This document shows, in pieces, positions 17,444 to 27,192 of a DNA stretch of 64,000 nt (position 1 is its first letter; every line of letters begins with the position of its first letter). The notes below the pieces were generated by a model that was not told the origin of the DNA, searched no databases, and worked only from the letters and a program-made list of their open reading frames with translations. Both the position numbers and the translations under genes were made by a program. Source of the stretch: Muribaculaceae bacterium. GTDB taxonomy: Bacteria; Bacteroidota; Bacteroidia; Bacteroidales; Muribaculaceae. The DNA lies in contig JAFZKD010000119.1 of assembly GCA_017553785.1 (NCBI GenBank), positions 62,001 through 126,000 on the forward strand. The letters are read 5' to 3'.

Positions 17444-19150
17444 ATGATGAAGAAGATATTTTTGATCTTGATGGCCGCCTTGATGTGCGGCGCAGCAGCG
17501 ATGGCGGTTCCCGCCAAATCGGTTCCCTTCACCCACACCCAGAGCGACGGCTCGACCGTGACCCTGGTGATGCGCGGCGGAGAATTCAACCACTCACTGA
17601 TGACCCTCGACGGCCTCACCGTCGCCTTGAATGACAACGGCGACTACTGCTACATCGCCGGCGGCTCGCTGAGCAATGTGCGTGCCCATGACAATGGCAG
17701 CCGAGGCATTGAAGAAACGGCCTTCATTACAGCCTACCGTGACCAGATGTCACTCGAGAGCGCTTCACGCCGCATGCCACGGCATGAGTCGGAGAACAGC
17801 AATCCGCAGGTGCCCACCCTAGGGTCGCCACGCATTCCCATCATTCTGGTCAACTACACCGATGTGAAATTCATCGATACCGATCCCGTCGCCACCTTCC
17901 AGAACCAATTCAACGTGAAGGAACACAGCAGCCTGCACTATTTCCAGTCCCAGTCAAGGGGACTGTTCTCACCGCGATTTGACATCCTTGGCCCCGTAGA
18001 ACTGGCAAACAACCGCGCATATTATGGTGCTAACGTGCAAGGCTATGACGCCCAACTCGGCACCATGATCTATGAGGCTTGCACTGGACTCACCGATGTG
18101 GACTTCTCGGACTATGACAACGACGGCGACGGTTATGTCGATGTGGTCGTCGTGTTATATGCTGGCGTAGGAGAGGCCCAGGCTTGGCGCGCTGTGCCTG
18201 AGTCGGTATGGCCTTGCCAGTGGGACATGCAGGAGTGCTATGACTGGGGTTATAGCGTCACGGGACCGTTCCAACTCAATGGCGTGACCATCGACAAATT
18301 TGCCGTTTTCAACGAGTTGGAAGGCAGCAACAACTACAGCACTAATATAGACGGTGTCGGCACCTTCTGCCACGAATTCAGCCATTGTCTGGGACTCCCC
18401 GACTTCTACAACACCCAAGGCGGATACTCTTACGGCATGAGCACCTGGTCACTGATGGATCACGGATGCTATCTCGACAACGGCGACACACCCTGCGGCT
18501 ACTCCTCCTACGAACGCGCGTTCATGGGATGGATGGATTTGACCGATCCTACCGAGAACACCCAATACACCATGCCTCCTCTCAACACCAGCGAAGGCAT
18601 CGCCGTCAAAGTGACCAACGACGCCAACCCCAACGAATACTACCTACTGGAATACCGCACCAAGACCGATTGGGACGAATATCTTCCTGCCGAGGGCATT
18701 CTGGTGCTGCATGTGGACTATGACAAGACGGCATGGGACAACAACACGCCCAACAACATCTCCAGCCATCCGCGCATGACCATTATCCCCGCCGACAACG
18801 CACTGTCGAGCTACAGCAACTATACCGACACATGGCCCTACGGGGAACTGGACTCGCTGACCAATTACTCCACCCCACCCGCCGCAGTCTATACCGGCGG
18901 CTACATGAACAAACCCATCACCAAGATGCGCATCGATAACGCAAAGAGCCTCGCCTCGTTCTGGTATGTCAAGACCGAGCAACCTCTGGTGGGTGATGTG
19001 AATCATGACGGCGAGGTGAACATCGCCGATGTCAGCATGGTGATCGACTGCATCATTTCAGGAAAGACCGACCTGGCCTGTGATGTGAACAACGACGGTG
19101 AGATCAATATTGCCGACATCAACACCATCGTCAACATCATCCTCATGTAG
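17444..19150 (+). CDS. Secreted M6-family metalloprotease with C-terminal dockerin
   Basis: A 568-residue exported zinc protease related to immune inhibitor A. A signal peptide (cleavage near AAMAVPA) is followed by a propeptide-like region. The zinc site HEFSHCLGLPD starts at residue 310, with a downstream YGMSTWSLMDHG segment holding the Met-turn. The C-terminus has two dockerin-like repeats (DVNHDGEVNIADVSMVID and DVNNDGEINIADINTIVN) from about residue 512. It would cleave host or dietary proteins outside the cell while held through the dockerin. It follows a lipoprotein gene by 22 bases, and a strong terminator follows. Confidence 0.88.
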   Translation: MMKKIFLILMAALMCGAAAMAVPAKSVPFTHTQSDGSTVTLVMRGGEFNHSLMTLDGLTVALNDNGDYCYIAGGSLSNVRAHDNGSRGIEETAFITAYRDQMSLESASRRMPRHESENSNPQVPTLGSPRIPIILVNYTDVKFIDTDPVATFQNQFNVKEHSSLHYFQSQSRGLFSPRFDILGPVELANNRAYYGANVQGYDAQLGTMIYEACTGLTDVDFSDYDNDGDGYVDVVVVLYAGVGEAQAWRAVPESVWPCQWDMQECYDWGYSVTGPFQLNGVTIDKFAVFNELEGSNNYSTNIDGVGTFCHEFSHCLGLPDFYNTQGGYSYGMSTWSLMDHGCYLDNGDTPCGYSSYERAFMGWMDLTDPTENTQYTMPPLNTSEGIAVKVTNDANPNEYYLLEYRTKTDWDEYLPAEGILVLHVDYDKTAWDNNTPNNISSHPRMTIIPADNALSSYSNYTDTWPYGELDSLTNYSTPPAAVYTGGYMNKPITKMRIDNAKSLASFWYVKTEQPLVGDVNHDGEVNIADVSMVIDCIISGKTDLACDVNNDGEINIADINTIVNIILM

Positions 19151-19192
19151 CCAAACGACTGACATAACGCAAAACCCGGTTTTCATCAACTC

Positions 19193-19226
19193 GTCACAAG
19201 CCTGCGGTACCGGCTTGTGACTTTTT
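19193..19226 (+). terminator. Rho-independent terminator of the M6 protease gene
   Basis: GTCACAAGCC (19193-19202) and GGCTTGTGAC (19212-19221) form a perfect 10-bp stem with a 9-base loop, followed by TTTTT. Confidence 0.9.
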
Positions 19227-19268
19227 CCATAATTTCATAGGATAAATGAGCATTTTTCCATCAAATGC

Positions 19269-19299
19269 TTGTTTATCCAAACACATTTTCCTAAATTTG
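19269..19299 (+). promoter_or_regulatory. Promoter of the C10 protease/LRR gene
   Basis: TTG at 19269-19271, 20 bases, TAAATTTG at 19292-19299. The leader would be about 75 bases. Confidence 0.6.
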
Positions 19300-19377
19300 C
19301 GCCCTTTAACTGGATAATGTATATTCACTAATTATTTAATATCTGGATAAACCCAAATATACGAGAATTATAACGTC

Positions 19378-21903
19378 ATGAGAAGATTAACCGTTTGGAT
19401 ATTGGCAGCCCTCGCTGTGGCCGCAGTAAGTGCTGATGCCGCTAACATTGACGCGTCCCAGGCGCAAGCCGTGGCACGCCAATTCCTGGCATCGCAAACT
19501 GCCAGCAAGATGATGGGGCCAAACATGGCACTTAAACTGCTGCATGCCGAGTCGTCGGCAACAGCAAGCCATATCGTGGACTATTTTGTGTTCAACACCA
19601 GCAACGATGCCGCGTTTGTTATCGTGTCGGGCGACGACCGGGCAGAGCCCATCCTAGCATGGGGCGAGGGAACCCTCGACATGAACAACTTGCCCTGCAA
19701 CATGCAGCGCATGCTTGACCAGTACAAGGAGCAGATGGAGTACCTGCGAGCCAATCCAACGATTGAAGTGAAACAACGCAAACAGCTCTCACTGAACGAT
19801 GAATCGTTTTATATCGCCCCCATGCTCACATGCATTTGGGGACAGTCTGAGCCATATTATAACCAGTGTCCCATATATCAAGGCGAGCGTTGCGTGACGG
19901 GATGCGTTGCCACAGCAATGGCACAGGTGATGTACTACTGGAAATACCCCGCGACAGCGCCCGCGCTGAATTCTTACTGGTTGTCTTCTCTTGGAATGAA
20001 CATCCAGGGACTGCCGTCAAAACCCATCGACTGGGACAACATGATAGACTCCTACACTCAAGGCTACACTCCCGAGCAAGCCGACGCCGTAGCGATGCTC
20101 ATGCGCTATTGCGGCCAGTCATGCCGCATGAATTACCACCCCAACGGTAGCGGATCCTATGTCCATAATCAGCTCAACGGAATGATGTCTTTCAGCTACA
20201 GCTACGAGGCATCGATGCTCGACAGGACTAACTACACCTATGAGGCATGGGATTCCCTGATGAAAGCCGACTTAGCCAATGGCATGCCCATCCTCTACTC
20301 GGCAAATGACCCGAATGCCGGAGGCCACGCCTTTGTGGTCGATGGTTTCTATGACGGGAAATACCACATCAACTGGGGCTGGAACAACACGGGCAACGGT
20401 TATTTCGCGCTCGACGCGTTCATCGTGCGAACCTATAATTTCGGTGCCTATCAGCAGATGCTGCACAAGATACACCCACGCTACGAGACTGAAGTCCAAA
20501 CGGACATCACCCACGATATTGAGGTTGACGGCATTTATTACATGCTCAATGAGCAGCAAACCGAGGCCATCGTCTCCAGCAAGGACACCAAGTACAGCAG
20601 CTACAGCGGTAACGTGCAGATTCCAGCCCAAGTCGTTTACAACGGCAAGACCTTGCCTGTCACTGCTATCGGCGACAAGGCGTTCAGGAACTGCTTTGAC
20701 CTCACCGGCATCGTGATCCCTGAAGGCGTCACAAGCATCGGCCGCCAGGCATTCATCAACTGTGTGGCTTTAACCTCAGTGACGTTGCCGGCATCAGTGA
20801 AGCATCTGGATGAGTTGGCCTTCCAGGACTGCATCGGGTTGACACGCGTCGAGACGCCCAGTCTGGACGCATGGCTGGACATCAACTTTGTCGAGCACTA
20901 TTCCAATCCCTTGAGCTATGCCCACCACCTGTTTGTGGGTGACGAGGAATTGAAATCCATATCCGTCAACCGCTCGATACCCAAGTTCTCGTTCATTGAG
21001 TGTACTGGCTTGGAATCAGTCACCATCCAAGAGGGAGCGACTAAGATTGGCACGGCAGCCTTCTCCTATTGTACGGGAATCCGCGAATGCTCGTTGCCCA
21101 ATAGCCTGACCGAAATCGAGAAACAGGCGTTCTTCGGCTGCAAGGGCTTGAAATCAATCACAATTCCGGAACAAATCACGATCCTGGGCGCTTCACTCTT
21201 TCAAGATTGTACCGGACTGACCCAAATGAACCTCCCGGAATCGTTGACCGAAATCGGCAGTTCGGCTTTCAACGGCTGCAACCATCTCAAAACCATCACA
21301 ATCCCCAACTCGGTAGTAACGATTGGCAGCTCGGCTTTCGCCAACTGCAGCGCACTTACCCAGATCAACTTGTCCAAGAATCTCACCAAATTGGGTGAAT
21401 CGGCTTTCATTTCCTGCACCCAACTGAAGGAAATCACCATCCCCGACAACGTGACGGCCATCGCAAAAACGACATTCAGCAAATGCGGTCAACTCACCGA
21501 CGTCACCTTGGGAAAAGGCATCACCGAGATCGGTCAGGAGGCATTCTTTAACAGCCAAATGATCAAGACGGTAAAGTGCAAGGCTGTAGTCCCGCCCACA
21601 ATGTATTCTTCAGATTGCTTTAACCGTTCCAACTACAACAAGATGACGCTCTATGTTCCCACCGATGCTGTAGCTGCATACAAAAAAGCCTACATCTGGA
21701 GCTGGTTCTCATCGGTGATAGGCTTTGACTTCGATAAACTCATTGGCGATGTGAACGGTGATGGTGAAGTCAATGTAGCCGACATCAATGCCCTTATCAA
21801 CGCCATCATCTCGGGACAAGGCTATTCGAGCTGTGACGTGAATGAAGACGGCGAAATCGGAATCTCTGATGTCAACACCATCGTTGACATCATCCAAAGA
21901 TAG
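19378..21903 (+). CDS. C10-family (streptopain-like) cysteine protease with LRR domain and dockerin
   Basis: An 841-residue exported protease. A signal peptide is followed by a Spi-like propeptide (residues about 22-120; SQAQAVARQFLASQ, FVIVSGDDRAEPILAWGEG). The peptidase domain has GCVATAMAQVMYYWKYP with catalytic Cys at residue 176, and GGHAFVVDGFYDG with His at 317, then INWGWNNTGNGYFALDAF. From about residue 385 a BspA-type leucine-rich repeat domain follows (ALTSVTLPASV and similar units), then a dockerin-like pair (DVNGDGEVNVADINALIN and DVNEDGEIGISDVNTIVD). The protease-LRR-dockerin fusion suggests a processed, surface-attached enzyme. A paralogue without LRR is encoded at 38312-40372. 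Confidence 0.9.
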   Translation: MRRLTVWILAALAVAAVSADAANIDASQAQAVARQFLASQTASKMMGPNMALKLLHAESSATASHIVDYFVFNTSNDAAFVIVSGDDRAEPILAWGEGTLDMNNLPCNMQRMLDQYKEQMEYLRANPTIEVKQRKQLSLNDESFYIAPMLTCIWGQSEPYYNQCPIYQGERCVTGCVATAMAQVMYYWKYPATAPALNSYWLSSLGMNIQGLPSKPIDWDNMIDSYTQGYTPEQADAVAMLMRYCGQSCRMNYHPNGSGSYVHNQLNGMMSFSYSYEASMLDRTNYTYEAWDSLMKADLANGMPILYSANDPNAGGHAFVVDGFYDGKYHINWGWNNTGNGYFALDAFIVRTYNFGAYQQMLHKIHPRYETEVQTDITHDIEVDGIYYMLNEQQTEAIVSSKDTKYSSYSGNVQIPAQVVYNGKTLPVTAIGDKAFRNCFDLTGIVIPEGVTSIGRQAFINCVALTSVTLPASVKHLDELAFQDCIGLTRVETPSLDAWLDINFVEHYSNPLSYAHHLFVGDEELKSISVNRSIPKFSFIECTGLESVTIQEGATKIGTAAFSYCTGIRECSLPNSLTEIEKQAFFGCKGLKSITIPEQITILGASLFQDCTGLTQMNLPESLTEIGSSAFNGCNHLKTITIPNSVVTIGSSAFANCSALTQINLSKNLTKLGESAFISCTQLKEITIPDNVTAIAKTTFSKCGQLTDVTLGKGITEIGQEAFFNSQMIKTVKCKAVVPPTMYSSDCFNRSNYNKMTLYVPTDAVAAYKKAYIWSWFSSVIGFDFDKLIGDVNGDGEVNVADINALINAIISGQGYSSCDVNEDGEIGISDVNTIVDIIQR

Positions 21904-21927
21904 TTTTATTGGTTAGTACTAGAGGAT

Positions 21928-21965
21928 AAGCCCTATTGGTTTTTATATTGAGACCAATAGGGCTT
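21928..21965 (+). terminator. Terminator between the C10 gene and the ECF sigma operon
   Basis: AAGCCCTATTGGT (21928-21940) pairs perfectly with ACCAATAGGGCTT (21953-21965) over a 12-base loop. It lies between convergent genes and could serve both directions. Confidence 0.75.
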
Positions 21966-21993
21966 TGATTTAGTCTGGACACCGCAATGTCCT

Positions 21994-22293
21994 TTACCAC
22001 TTCATGTCGTTATCGGGATTGGTGAAGTCAGGCACATCGGGCAGTACAGGTGCGGGATGGCTTTTAGGCCTCACGATTACCGCATCGCCATACATGACAT
22101 GATAGCCATAGCCGGCAGTCTGCTGGATATTGACAATCGCATTACATCCGGCCTCCTCGGCCTTCTTTACCAATTTCTTTAGTTTTCCCTCCTCGCCCTT
22201 GAAGGGTGAGCTTTCCTGGATAATCCCTTTGGTTTCCACAATCTCATAACCGGGGATTTCACTCAATGTCGAAATAAAATGCCTGTCTATCAT
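21994..22293 (-). CDS. YbjQ/UPF0145-like small protein
   Basis: A 99-residue cytosolic protein. The segments IPGYEIVETKGIIQ near the N-terminus and AEEAGCNAIVNIQ in the middle resemble the heavy-metal-binding YbjQ fold, which assembles into rings in characterised cases; similarity is partial and the usual length is slightly greater. It is the last gene of a four-gene - strand operon with an ECF sigma factor (27 bases from its neighbour). Role unknown. Confidence 0.55.
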   Translation of the reverse strand: MIDRHFISTLSEIPGYEIVETKGIIQESSPFKGEEGKLKKLVKKAEEAGCNAIVNIQQTAGYGYHVMYGDAVIVRPKSHPAPVLPDVPDFTNPDNDMKW

Positions 22294-22320
22294 ATCAGAA
22301 ATAATTTGTTGTTACTTCGA

Positions 22321-22641
22321 TTAAACGTCTGCTGCTTGAATCAGTGAGTTGATGGCCTGCCACAACACAGTGAATGTCACACCGCCCATCATTACGTTGT
22401 AGAGCACGTCGCGCACGGTGATAACATCCCAGTTCTGGCCATGCCACATCAGCAGCCAACAGATGACACACGCCACCAATGCGATGGCATAGATGGCCAC
22501 ACTCGACCATGACGTGCCTTTCTCGCGCTTCTCGGGCAGCTTATTGAGCACACGACGGGTAAACCAAGGGTTCTCGCCGGGGTCATGGGCGCCTTGCTTG
22601 AGCACTTGCGCCAGTTTCTTGTCTTCTTCGTTGGTATTCAT
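22321..22641 (-). CDS. Small two-segment membrane protein, possible anti-sigma factor
   Basis: A 106-residue protein with a soluble N-terminal part (residues 1-45, ending ENPWFTRRVLNKLPEKR) and two hydrophobic segments (about 47-66 and 80-100). It lies 14 bases after the ECF sigma factor gene, where membrane anti-sigma factors are often found, and FTRRVLNKLPEK is a string common in such Bacteroidales proteins. I infer, without proof, that its cytosolic N-terminus restrains the sigma factor. Confidence 0.6.
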   Translation of the reverse strand: MNTNEEDKKLAQVLKQGAHDPGENPWFTRRVLNKLPEKREKGTSWSSVAIYAIALVACVICWLLMWHGQNWDVITVRDVLYNVMMGGVTFTVLWQAINSLIQAADV

Positions 22642-22655
22642 ATCTAATAAACGGA

Positions 22656-23189
22656 TTAATTGTCAATAAATTGTCTCATCTTGCCTTTCGCACGGTGGAT
22701 TAAAGACTTGACCGAGCCTTCGGGCATATCCATAATCTTGGACACTTGCTTGAGAGGCTGATCCTCGATATAGAACAAGGTGATGGCCACTCGCTCATTG
22801 TCGTTCAAGCGGGTGAGCGCTTCCTGCACAGTCATCGATGCGTCAATGGCGTCGCTGGCTGCCGTACTCACTTCGCCTAGTCGTGAAATATCTTCCACGT
22901 GTTCCTCACTGTGCTTGCGGACCTGGCTGTAGAACTCGTTATAAGCGATTCGGTAAAGCCATGTGCCGAACGAGGATAGTCCCTTGAATCCACGGATGCC
23001 CACATAGGCCTTGATGAAGGTCTCCTGCGCCAAGTCGTCGGTCAGCATCTCATCGCCCATGGTCAGATTCAGCAGGAACCGACGCACACGCGGCTGATAG
23101 GCCTCAACGAGCCTGCCGAATGCGTCCCGGTTGTCGGCCAGGGCGCATTGCGACAGCAGTTTAATCTCATCAAGTCGGGATAACATCAC
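22656..23189 (-). CDS. ECF-type RNA polymerase sigma factor
   Basis: A 177-residue sigma-70 family protein. Region 2 covers about residues 25-95 (DDLAQETFIKAYVGIRGF, then FGTWLYRIAYNEF). Region 4 covers about 120-172 (ERVAITLFYIEDQPLKQVS, then MPEGSVKSLIHRAK). No N-terminal region 1 is present, as expected for ECF factors. It is the second gene of a four-gene operon: upstream (22 bases away) a membrane protein, downstream a small membrane protein and a YbjQ-like protein. The operon probably responds to an envelope signal. Confidence 0.92.
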   Translation of the reverse strand: MMLSRLDEIKLLSQCALADNRDAFGRLVEAYQPRVRRFLLNLTMGDEMLTDDLAQETFIKAYVGIRGFKGLSSFGTWLYRIAYNEFYSQVRKHSEEHVEDISRLGEVSTAASDAIDASMTVQEALTRLNDNERVAITLFYIEDQPLKQVSKIMDMPEGSVKSLIHRAKGKMRQFIDN

Positions 23190-23211
23190 TAAAAACTCCT
23201 TAAACTATCTA

Positions 23212-24024
23212 TTAATCTGCGGCAGAAACATCATTGTTGTAGTCGTCAAAGGGGGGCGGAACGGGAATGCCTTCACGCATACTGTTCGGCTGTGGATTCA
23301 TCTGCTGGGAACGCTCCCACGCGTCTTGAAGCACCTTCTGCTCCTTGTGGAGGATATAACCTTTGCACAAGCCCACGAAGATCAGAGCCAAACCAATAGG
23401 CCAGAACGGATTATCAAAGTCACCGACAGCACAGCCAAAGAGGAAGATTGCCAGACCCCATCCCATCCATTTCACTGCGGGCATCAGGGCGCGCCAGTTA
23501 GGCAAGGATACCATGTTCACGGGAGCAGCCTGAGGGGCGGTATTTACTCCATTTGGGCCGGGTGCCGGATATACAGGTTGCGGCACATAGATTGCAGTGT
23601 TCTTGCTCTCGTTAAACGCGAGATCGTTCAACGGATAGTTGTTCATAATGGCCTTTTCCATCATGTTGTACCTGCGGCGGCGAGTCAAGTAGCGGAATAA
23701 CAGCACCAGGGCTACAAGTCCCAGCAAACAGAAAGTACCACTGATGAACATTTGCTTGGCCACACTAGCCCACTGGTTGCTGATTTCCTTAATGTCTTCG
23801 GCGCTCATGTCGCTTTCATTCGCCATTGATTCTACCCAATCATCACTCTCACTCGAGATAAGGGTGTCGTTAAGGGCATTGTCAATTTTCTCCTTCACCC
23901 GCTCAACGCCTTGCATCTTGGCATTCAGAACAGAGTCGGCTTTATTCACGGGAACAGCCATCGTCGTCTGGGTTGCGAGAGCCAGCATGAGCATCATCAC
24001 AAATGTTAAAATCGTCTTTTTCAT
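23212..24024 (-). CDS. Membrane protein with DUF6249-like region, first gene of the ECF sigma operon
   Basis: A 270-residue protein with an N-terminal signal peptide (to about residue 23), a soluble segment to about 85, one membrane segment (FCLLGLVALVLLFRYL), a basic RRRRYNMMEKAIMNNYPLN stretch, a Pro-rich linker and two further membrane segments near residues 190-230. The layout matches membrane proteins found next to ECF sigma factors in Prevotella and Bacteroides. It may be the sensor part of the system; the function is not known. Confidence 0.6.
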   Translation of the reverse strand: MKKTILTFVMMLMLALATQTTMAVPVNKADSVLNAKMQGVERVKEKIDNALNDTLISSESDDWVESMANESDMSAEDIKEISNQWASVAKQMFISGTFCLLGLVALVLLFRYLTRRRRYNMMEKAIMNNYPLNDLAFNESKNTAIYVPQPVYPAPGPNGVNTAPQAAPVNMVSLPNWRALMPAVKWMGWGLAIFLFGCAVGDFDNPFWPIGLALIFVGLCKGYILHKEQKVLQDAWERSQQMNPQPNSMREGIPVPPPFDDYNNDVSAAD

Positions 24025-24205
24025 TTTCTTTATGTTTTAATTGTTTGTATTGTTTACTGTGAATTTGGCAGTACTTAGTGGCCGCGTTCATGCATTAGAT
24101 GCACCAAGTCACCAAAAAAGTTGCACAAAGTTGTAAATTTTTTTTGAAATAATCTTTAACGTCGCAAAAAAACGGTGAAAGCATCTTTGAAAAACACAAA
24201 TAAAT

Positions 24206-24236
24206 TTGGCTTTTTGACCATTTCTTCGTTACTTTG
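24206..24236 (+). promoter_or_regulatory. Probable promoter of the GHL10 gene
   Basis: TTG at 24206-24208, 20 bases, TTACTTTG at 24229-24236 (one mismatch to TAnnTTTG); ATG at 24286. A second -7-like box, TAAATTTG, lies at 24201-24208, so the exact start is uncertain. Confidence 0.5.
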
Positions 24237-24285
24237 TGGCAATTAACCAAAATAGCAGTAAAAACGTTCTAAAACCAATTTCGTT

Positions 24286-26952
24286 ATGATGAAAAAATTT
24301 CTTCTCCTGCTTGTTGCCTTTGCTGTGACAGCAGGCATCAGCGTCAATGCCGACGAGGCCTTGAAACGTGAGATGCGCGCTGCATGGGTGGCGACAGTCT
24401 ATCGCATCGACTGGCCCACATCAACCAACAATGTCACTGCGCAGAAAAACGAGCTCAATGCCTACTTGGACAAGTTCCAGACACAAAACATCAACACTAT
24501 TTTCCTGCAGGTGCGCACGATGTGTGACGCATTCTACAAGTCCAGTTACGAGCCGTGGTCAAGTTATCTGACCGGAACCCGCGGCAAGGATCCCGGATAC
24601 GATCCCCTGGAATATGCTGTCGAGCAGTGCCATGCACGTGGCATACAGTGCCATGCATGGATTAATCCCTACCGTTGGAGCACAGGCACCAACTGGAACA
24701 CGGCCCAGGACCAGGAACTGAAAAACTCGGGCATGCTGCTTGCCTACACCAGCGGTAGCACGACGACCACAATTCTAAACCCGGGCTTGCCTGCCACACG
24801 CGAACGCATCGTCAATGTCATCAGGGAAATCATCACCAACTATGATGTGGACGGCATCGTCTTTGACGATTACTTCTATCCAAACGGCATTCCCAGCAAC
24901 AGCTCAGCTGGTGACTACACTCTGTGGCAGCAGTCGGGCTCAGGCATGACCATCGGCAACTGGCGCCGCAACAACGTCAACTTGATGGTTGCCGACGTGT
25001 ATAATATGATCCAGGAAGTGAAGCCCGAGGTTCGCTTCGGCATTAGTCCCGCTGGTGTTGCGGGAACTGCCAACACATCGGCCTCGCAGCACAATGTCAC
25101 CCCCTGCCCCACCGGCAGCGACTGGCAATATAACGGCATCTTCAGCGACCCGCTGGCATGGCTTGAGCAGGGCACTATCGATTACATATCGCCACAGCTC
25201 TACTGGAAGACCAACCACTCGACCAACCCCTTCGGTCCCTTGACACAGTGGTGGAGCTATGTGGCCAACCACTTTGGACGTCACCACTACGCGAGTCACA
25301 GCATCTCGTTCCTCGCTTCCTCAAGCAACACGACCAGTGACTGGGCCGAGGTGACCCAGCAGATCAACTATTCCCGCCAATACACCGAGAACAATGCCCC
25401 AGGCGTCGTTCTTTACAGCGCTAAGAACATTAACGGCAACAACGGTGGTGTCAGCGGTCTTGGCAACTATCTGCTTGCCAACGCTTTCCAGCATCCGTCG
25501 ATGATTCCCGCCGTGACTTGGAAGACCGCACCGGGCTACAACGCGCCCGCCAACCTAGCCCAAGACGAATCAGTTCTTACATGGACCCCCCAAGAAGGGA
25601 CGCTGGTGAAATACTCAGTATATGCCGTTCCTAGCACTGTAACGGTGGCCGATGCCGCTAGCTCAGCCTTTGACGGCATCAAGAGCGACTATTTGCTGGG
25701 AATTACTTATAGTCCCACCTATACGCTTCCTAGTGCTTACCTCAACGGCTACTGGTATGCCGTGTGCGTGATCGACGGTTATGGAAACGAGAGCGAACCC
25801 TCTTATCTGGGCGTGAGCAATAATCCCGAGGATCCTAATCCCGACCAACCAACCCCTGTCACCTACAATATCGAGAAGGTATGGGAAATCAATGACCTCA
25901 GTTTCCTCACCACTGCCGACACGCGCCAAGGCTTTGGCATGAACGGCAAGTTCTACATTAACGATAAGAACGCCAGCACCATCCTCGTGGTCGATCAAAA
26001 CGGATTGACGGGCACCACATTCGAGGGTGGCAGCAACGTGGGCTTCACTCGCGACGAGGCAGGCAACCTAGTGGTGAGCAACGCTCCCTTCCCCGACTCA
26101 TGGACAAATAATCCCGAGATCAAGGTCATCAATCCTGAAACAGGCGAAGTGGTGACCTATACCCTGCCCACTAATCTCATCGATTTCGGCCGCAGCGACA
26201 ACATGGGCTTCCCTAGAGGCAACCTGATGGAAGACGGCGAACTCTACCTCGTGGGCGCGAACAGCGGCACCAGCATCTGCCGCATCAAGATCACCGACGG
26301 CGAAATCGACACCGATGAGTCTTTCCTCGCCAACTGTGATGATGTGAACCCCAACAGCGGCACGGTGCTTAACTACTACACCGACCTGAACGGCAACGAT
26401 GCCATCCTCTACGTCAACCGCTCCAGCACTCCCAAGAAACTGGCCTTTGACGGAGATGATTTCACGGCAGTCGGCATCTCTCTGCCCAACAAGGGCAACA
26501 ACAACGGTGCATTCCCCTTCATTTGGGACGGCAAGGAACTAGTGGTTTATCCCACGCTGAACAACTATCTCGACGGCTTTGCCATCGCTCAGGCGAATGC
26601 CAGCGATCCCATCGCCTATGTCCAGCAGACCGTCTCGGCCAACGCCAACTCTTATCAGGCCAACTGGCTCAATGCCGAGATCATCGACTCGCGACACGTC
26701 ACCATCTATCAGTACTATCCTGGCGGACACATCACCGTGTGGCTCCTGACCAAGAATGGTGGCATCCTGCGCGGAGATGTTGACAACAACGGCAGCGTGG
26801 ACATTGCCGATGTGACAGCCCTCATCGACTACCTGTTGAGCGGCAACAGTGCAGGCATCAACCTCGAAAACGCCGACTGCAACTTCGACGAGGGCGTCAA
26901 CATTGCCGATGTGACCACCCTCATCGACCGCCTGCTCAACGGCTCCTGGTGA
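24286..26952 (+). CDS. GHL10 (DUF187/YngK-type) glycoside hydrolase with beta-rich domain and dockerin
   Basis: An 888-residue exported enzyme. After the signal peptide the GHL10 barrel spans about residues 24-420: REMRAAWVATVYRIDWPTS, FLQVRTMCDAFY, ARGIQCHAWINPYRW, VDGIVFDDYFYP and DYISPQLYWKT. The family acts on glycans, with peptidoglycan or related polymers suggested for some members; the substrate here is not known. A fibronectin-like segment and a beta-propeller-like region (residues about 525-825, with GFGMNGKFYINDKNAST) follow, then a dockerin-like pair (DVDNNGSVDIADVTALIDY and GVNIADVTTLID). It lies in a run of dockerin proteins. A hairpin terminator follows. Confidence 0.85.
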   Translation: MMKKFLLLLVAFAVTAGISVNADEALKREMRAAWVATVYRIDWPTSTNNVTAQKNELNAYLDKFQTQNINTIFLQVRTMCDAFYKSSYEPWSSYLTGTRGKDPGYDPLEYAVEQCHARGIQCHAWINPYRWSTGTNWNTAQDQELKNSGMLLAYTSGSTTTTILNPGLPATRERIVNVIREIITNYDVDGIVFDDYFYPNGIPSNSSAGDYTLWQQSGSGMTIGNWRRNNVNLMVADVYNMIQEVKPEVRFGISPAGVAGTANTSASQHNVTPCPTGSDWQYNGIFSDPLAWLEQGTIDYISPQLYWKTNHSTNPFGPLTQWWSYVANHFGRHHYASHSISFLASSSNTTSDWAEVTQQINYSRQYTENNAPGVVLYSAKNINGNNGGVSGLGNYLLANAFQHPSMIPAVTWKTAPGYNAPANLAQDESVLTWTPQEGTLVKYSVYAVPSTVTVADAASSAFDGIKSDYLLGITYSPTYTLPSAYLNGYWYAVCVIDGYGNESEPSYLGVSNNPEDPNPDQPTPVTYNIEKVWEINDLSFLTTADTRQGFGMNGKFYINDKNASTILVVDQNGLTGTTFEGGSNVGFTRDEAGNLVVSNAPFPDSWTNNPEIKVINPETGEVVTYTLPTNLIDFGRSDNMGFPRGNLMEDGELYLVGANSGTSICRIKITDGEIDTDESFLANCDDVNPNSGTVLNYYTDLNGNDAILYVNRSSTPKKLAFDGDDFTAVGISLPNKGNNNGAFPFIWDGKELVVYPTLNNYLDGFAIAQANASDPIAYVQQTVSANANSYQANWLNAEIIDSRHVTIYQYYPGGHITVWLLTKNGGILRGDVDNNGSVDIADVTALIDYLLSGNSAGINLENADCNFDEGVNIADVTTLIDRLLNGSW

Positions 26953-27000
26953 TGAAAGGAAAACAATAAGTGCAATAAATACTTTTGAATCCTCATTGTA

Positions 27001-27026
27001 GAGACGCAAGTTTTGCGTCTCTTTTT
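27001..27026 (+). terminator. GAGACGCAA palindrome followed by T-run
   Basis: GAGACGCAA (27001-27009), loop GTT, TTGCGTCTC (27013-27021), then TTTTT. A closely similar palindrome, also preceded by GTA, occurs at 46315-46342, so this is probably a dispersed repeat recruited as a terminator. Confidence 0.8.
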
Positions 27027-27040
27027 CTTTCTCGCCAATA

Positions 27041-27192
27041 ATAACCGCCCTGCGGCCGGGAAAACTTATGCAAGCCGAATGCGAATGAGCTTGTTCAATT
27101 TGCTGAGGCGCCACCAAGTTTCCAAATTATTCAAATTAAATATTTAAATTTTATATCTTATTTTTTAATTTCCAGTGCGCCAGCACGGTCAC
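27041..27192. repeat. Small interspersed element with hairpin ends, copy B (longer)
   Basis: It starts ATAACCGCCCTGCGGCCGGG and ends AATTTCCAGTGCGCCAGCAC followed by GGTC. The centre contains ATTATTCAAATTAAATAT as in copy D. About 70 extra bases (beginning CAAGCCGAATGC) lie in the left half; the same CAAGCCGAATGC is found near copy C at about 29465. The flank TTTTTCTTTCTCGCC just upstream is also shared with copy D. Confidence 0.55.
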
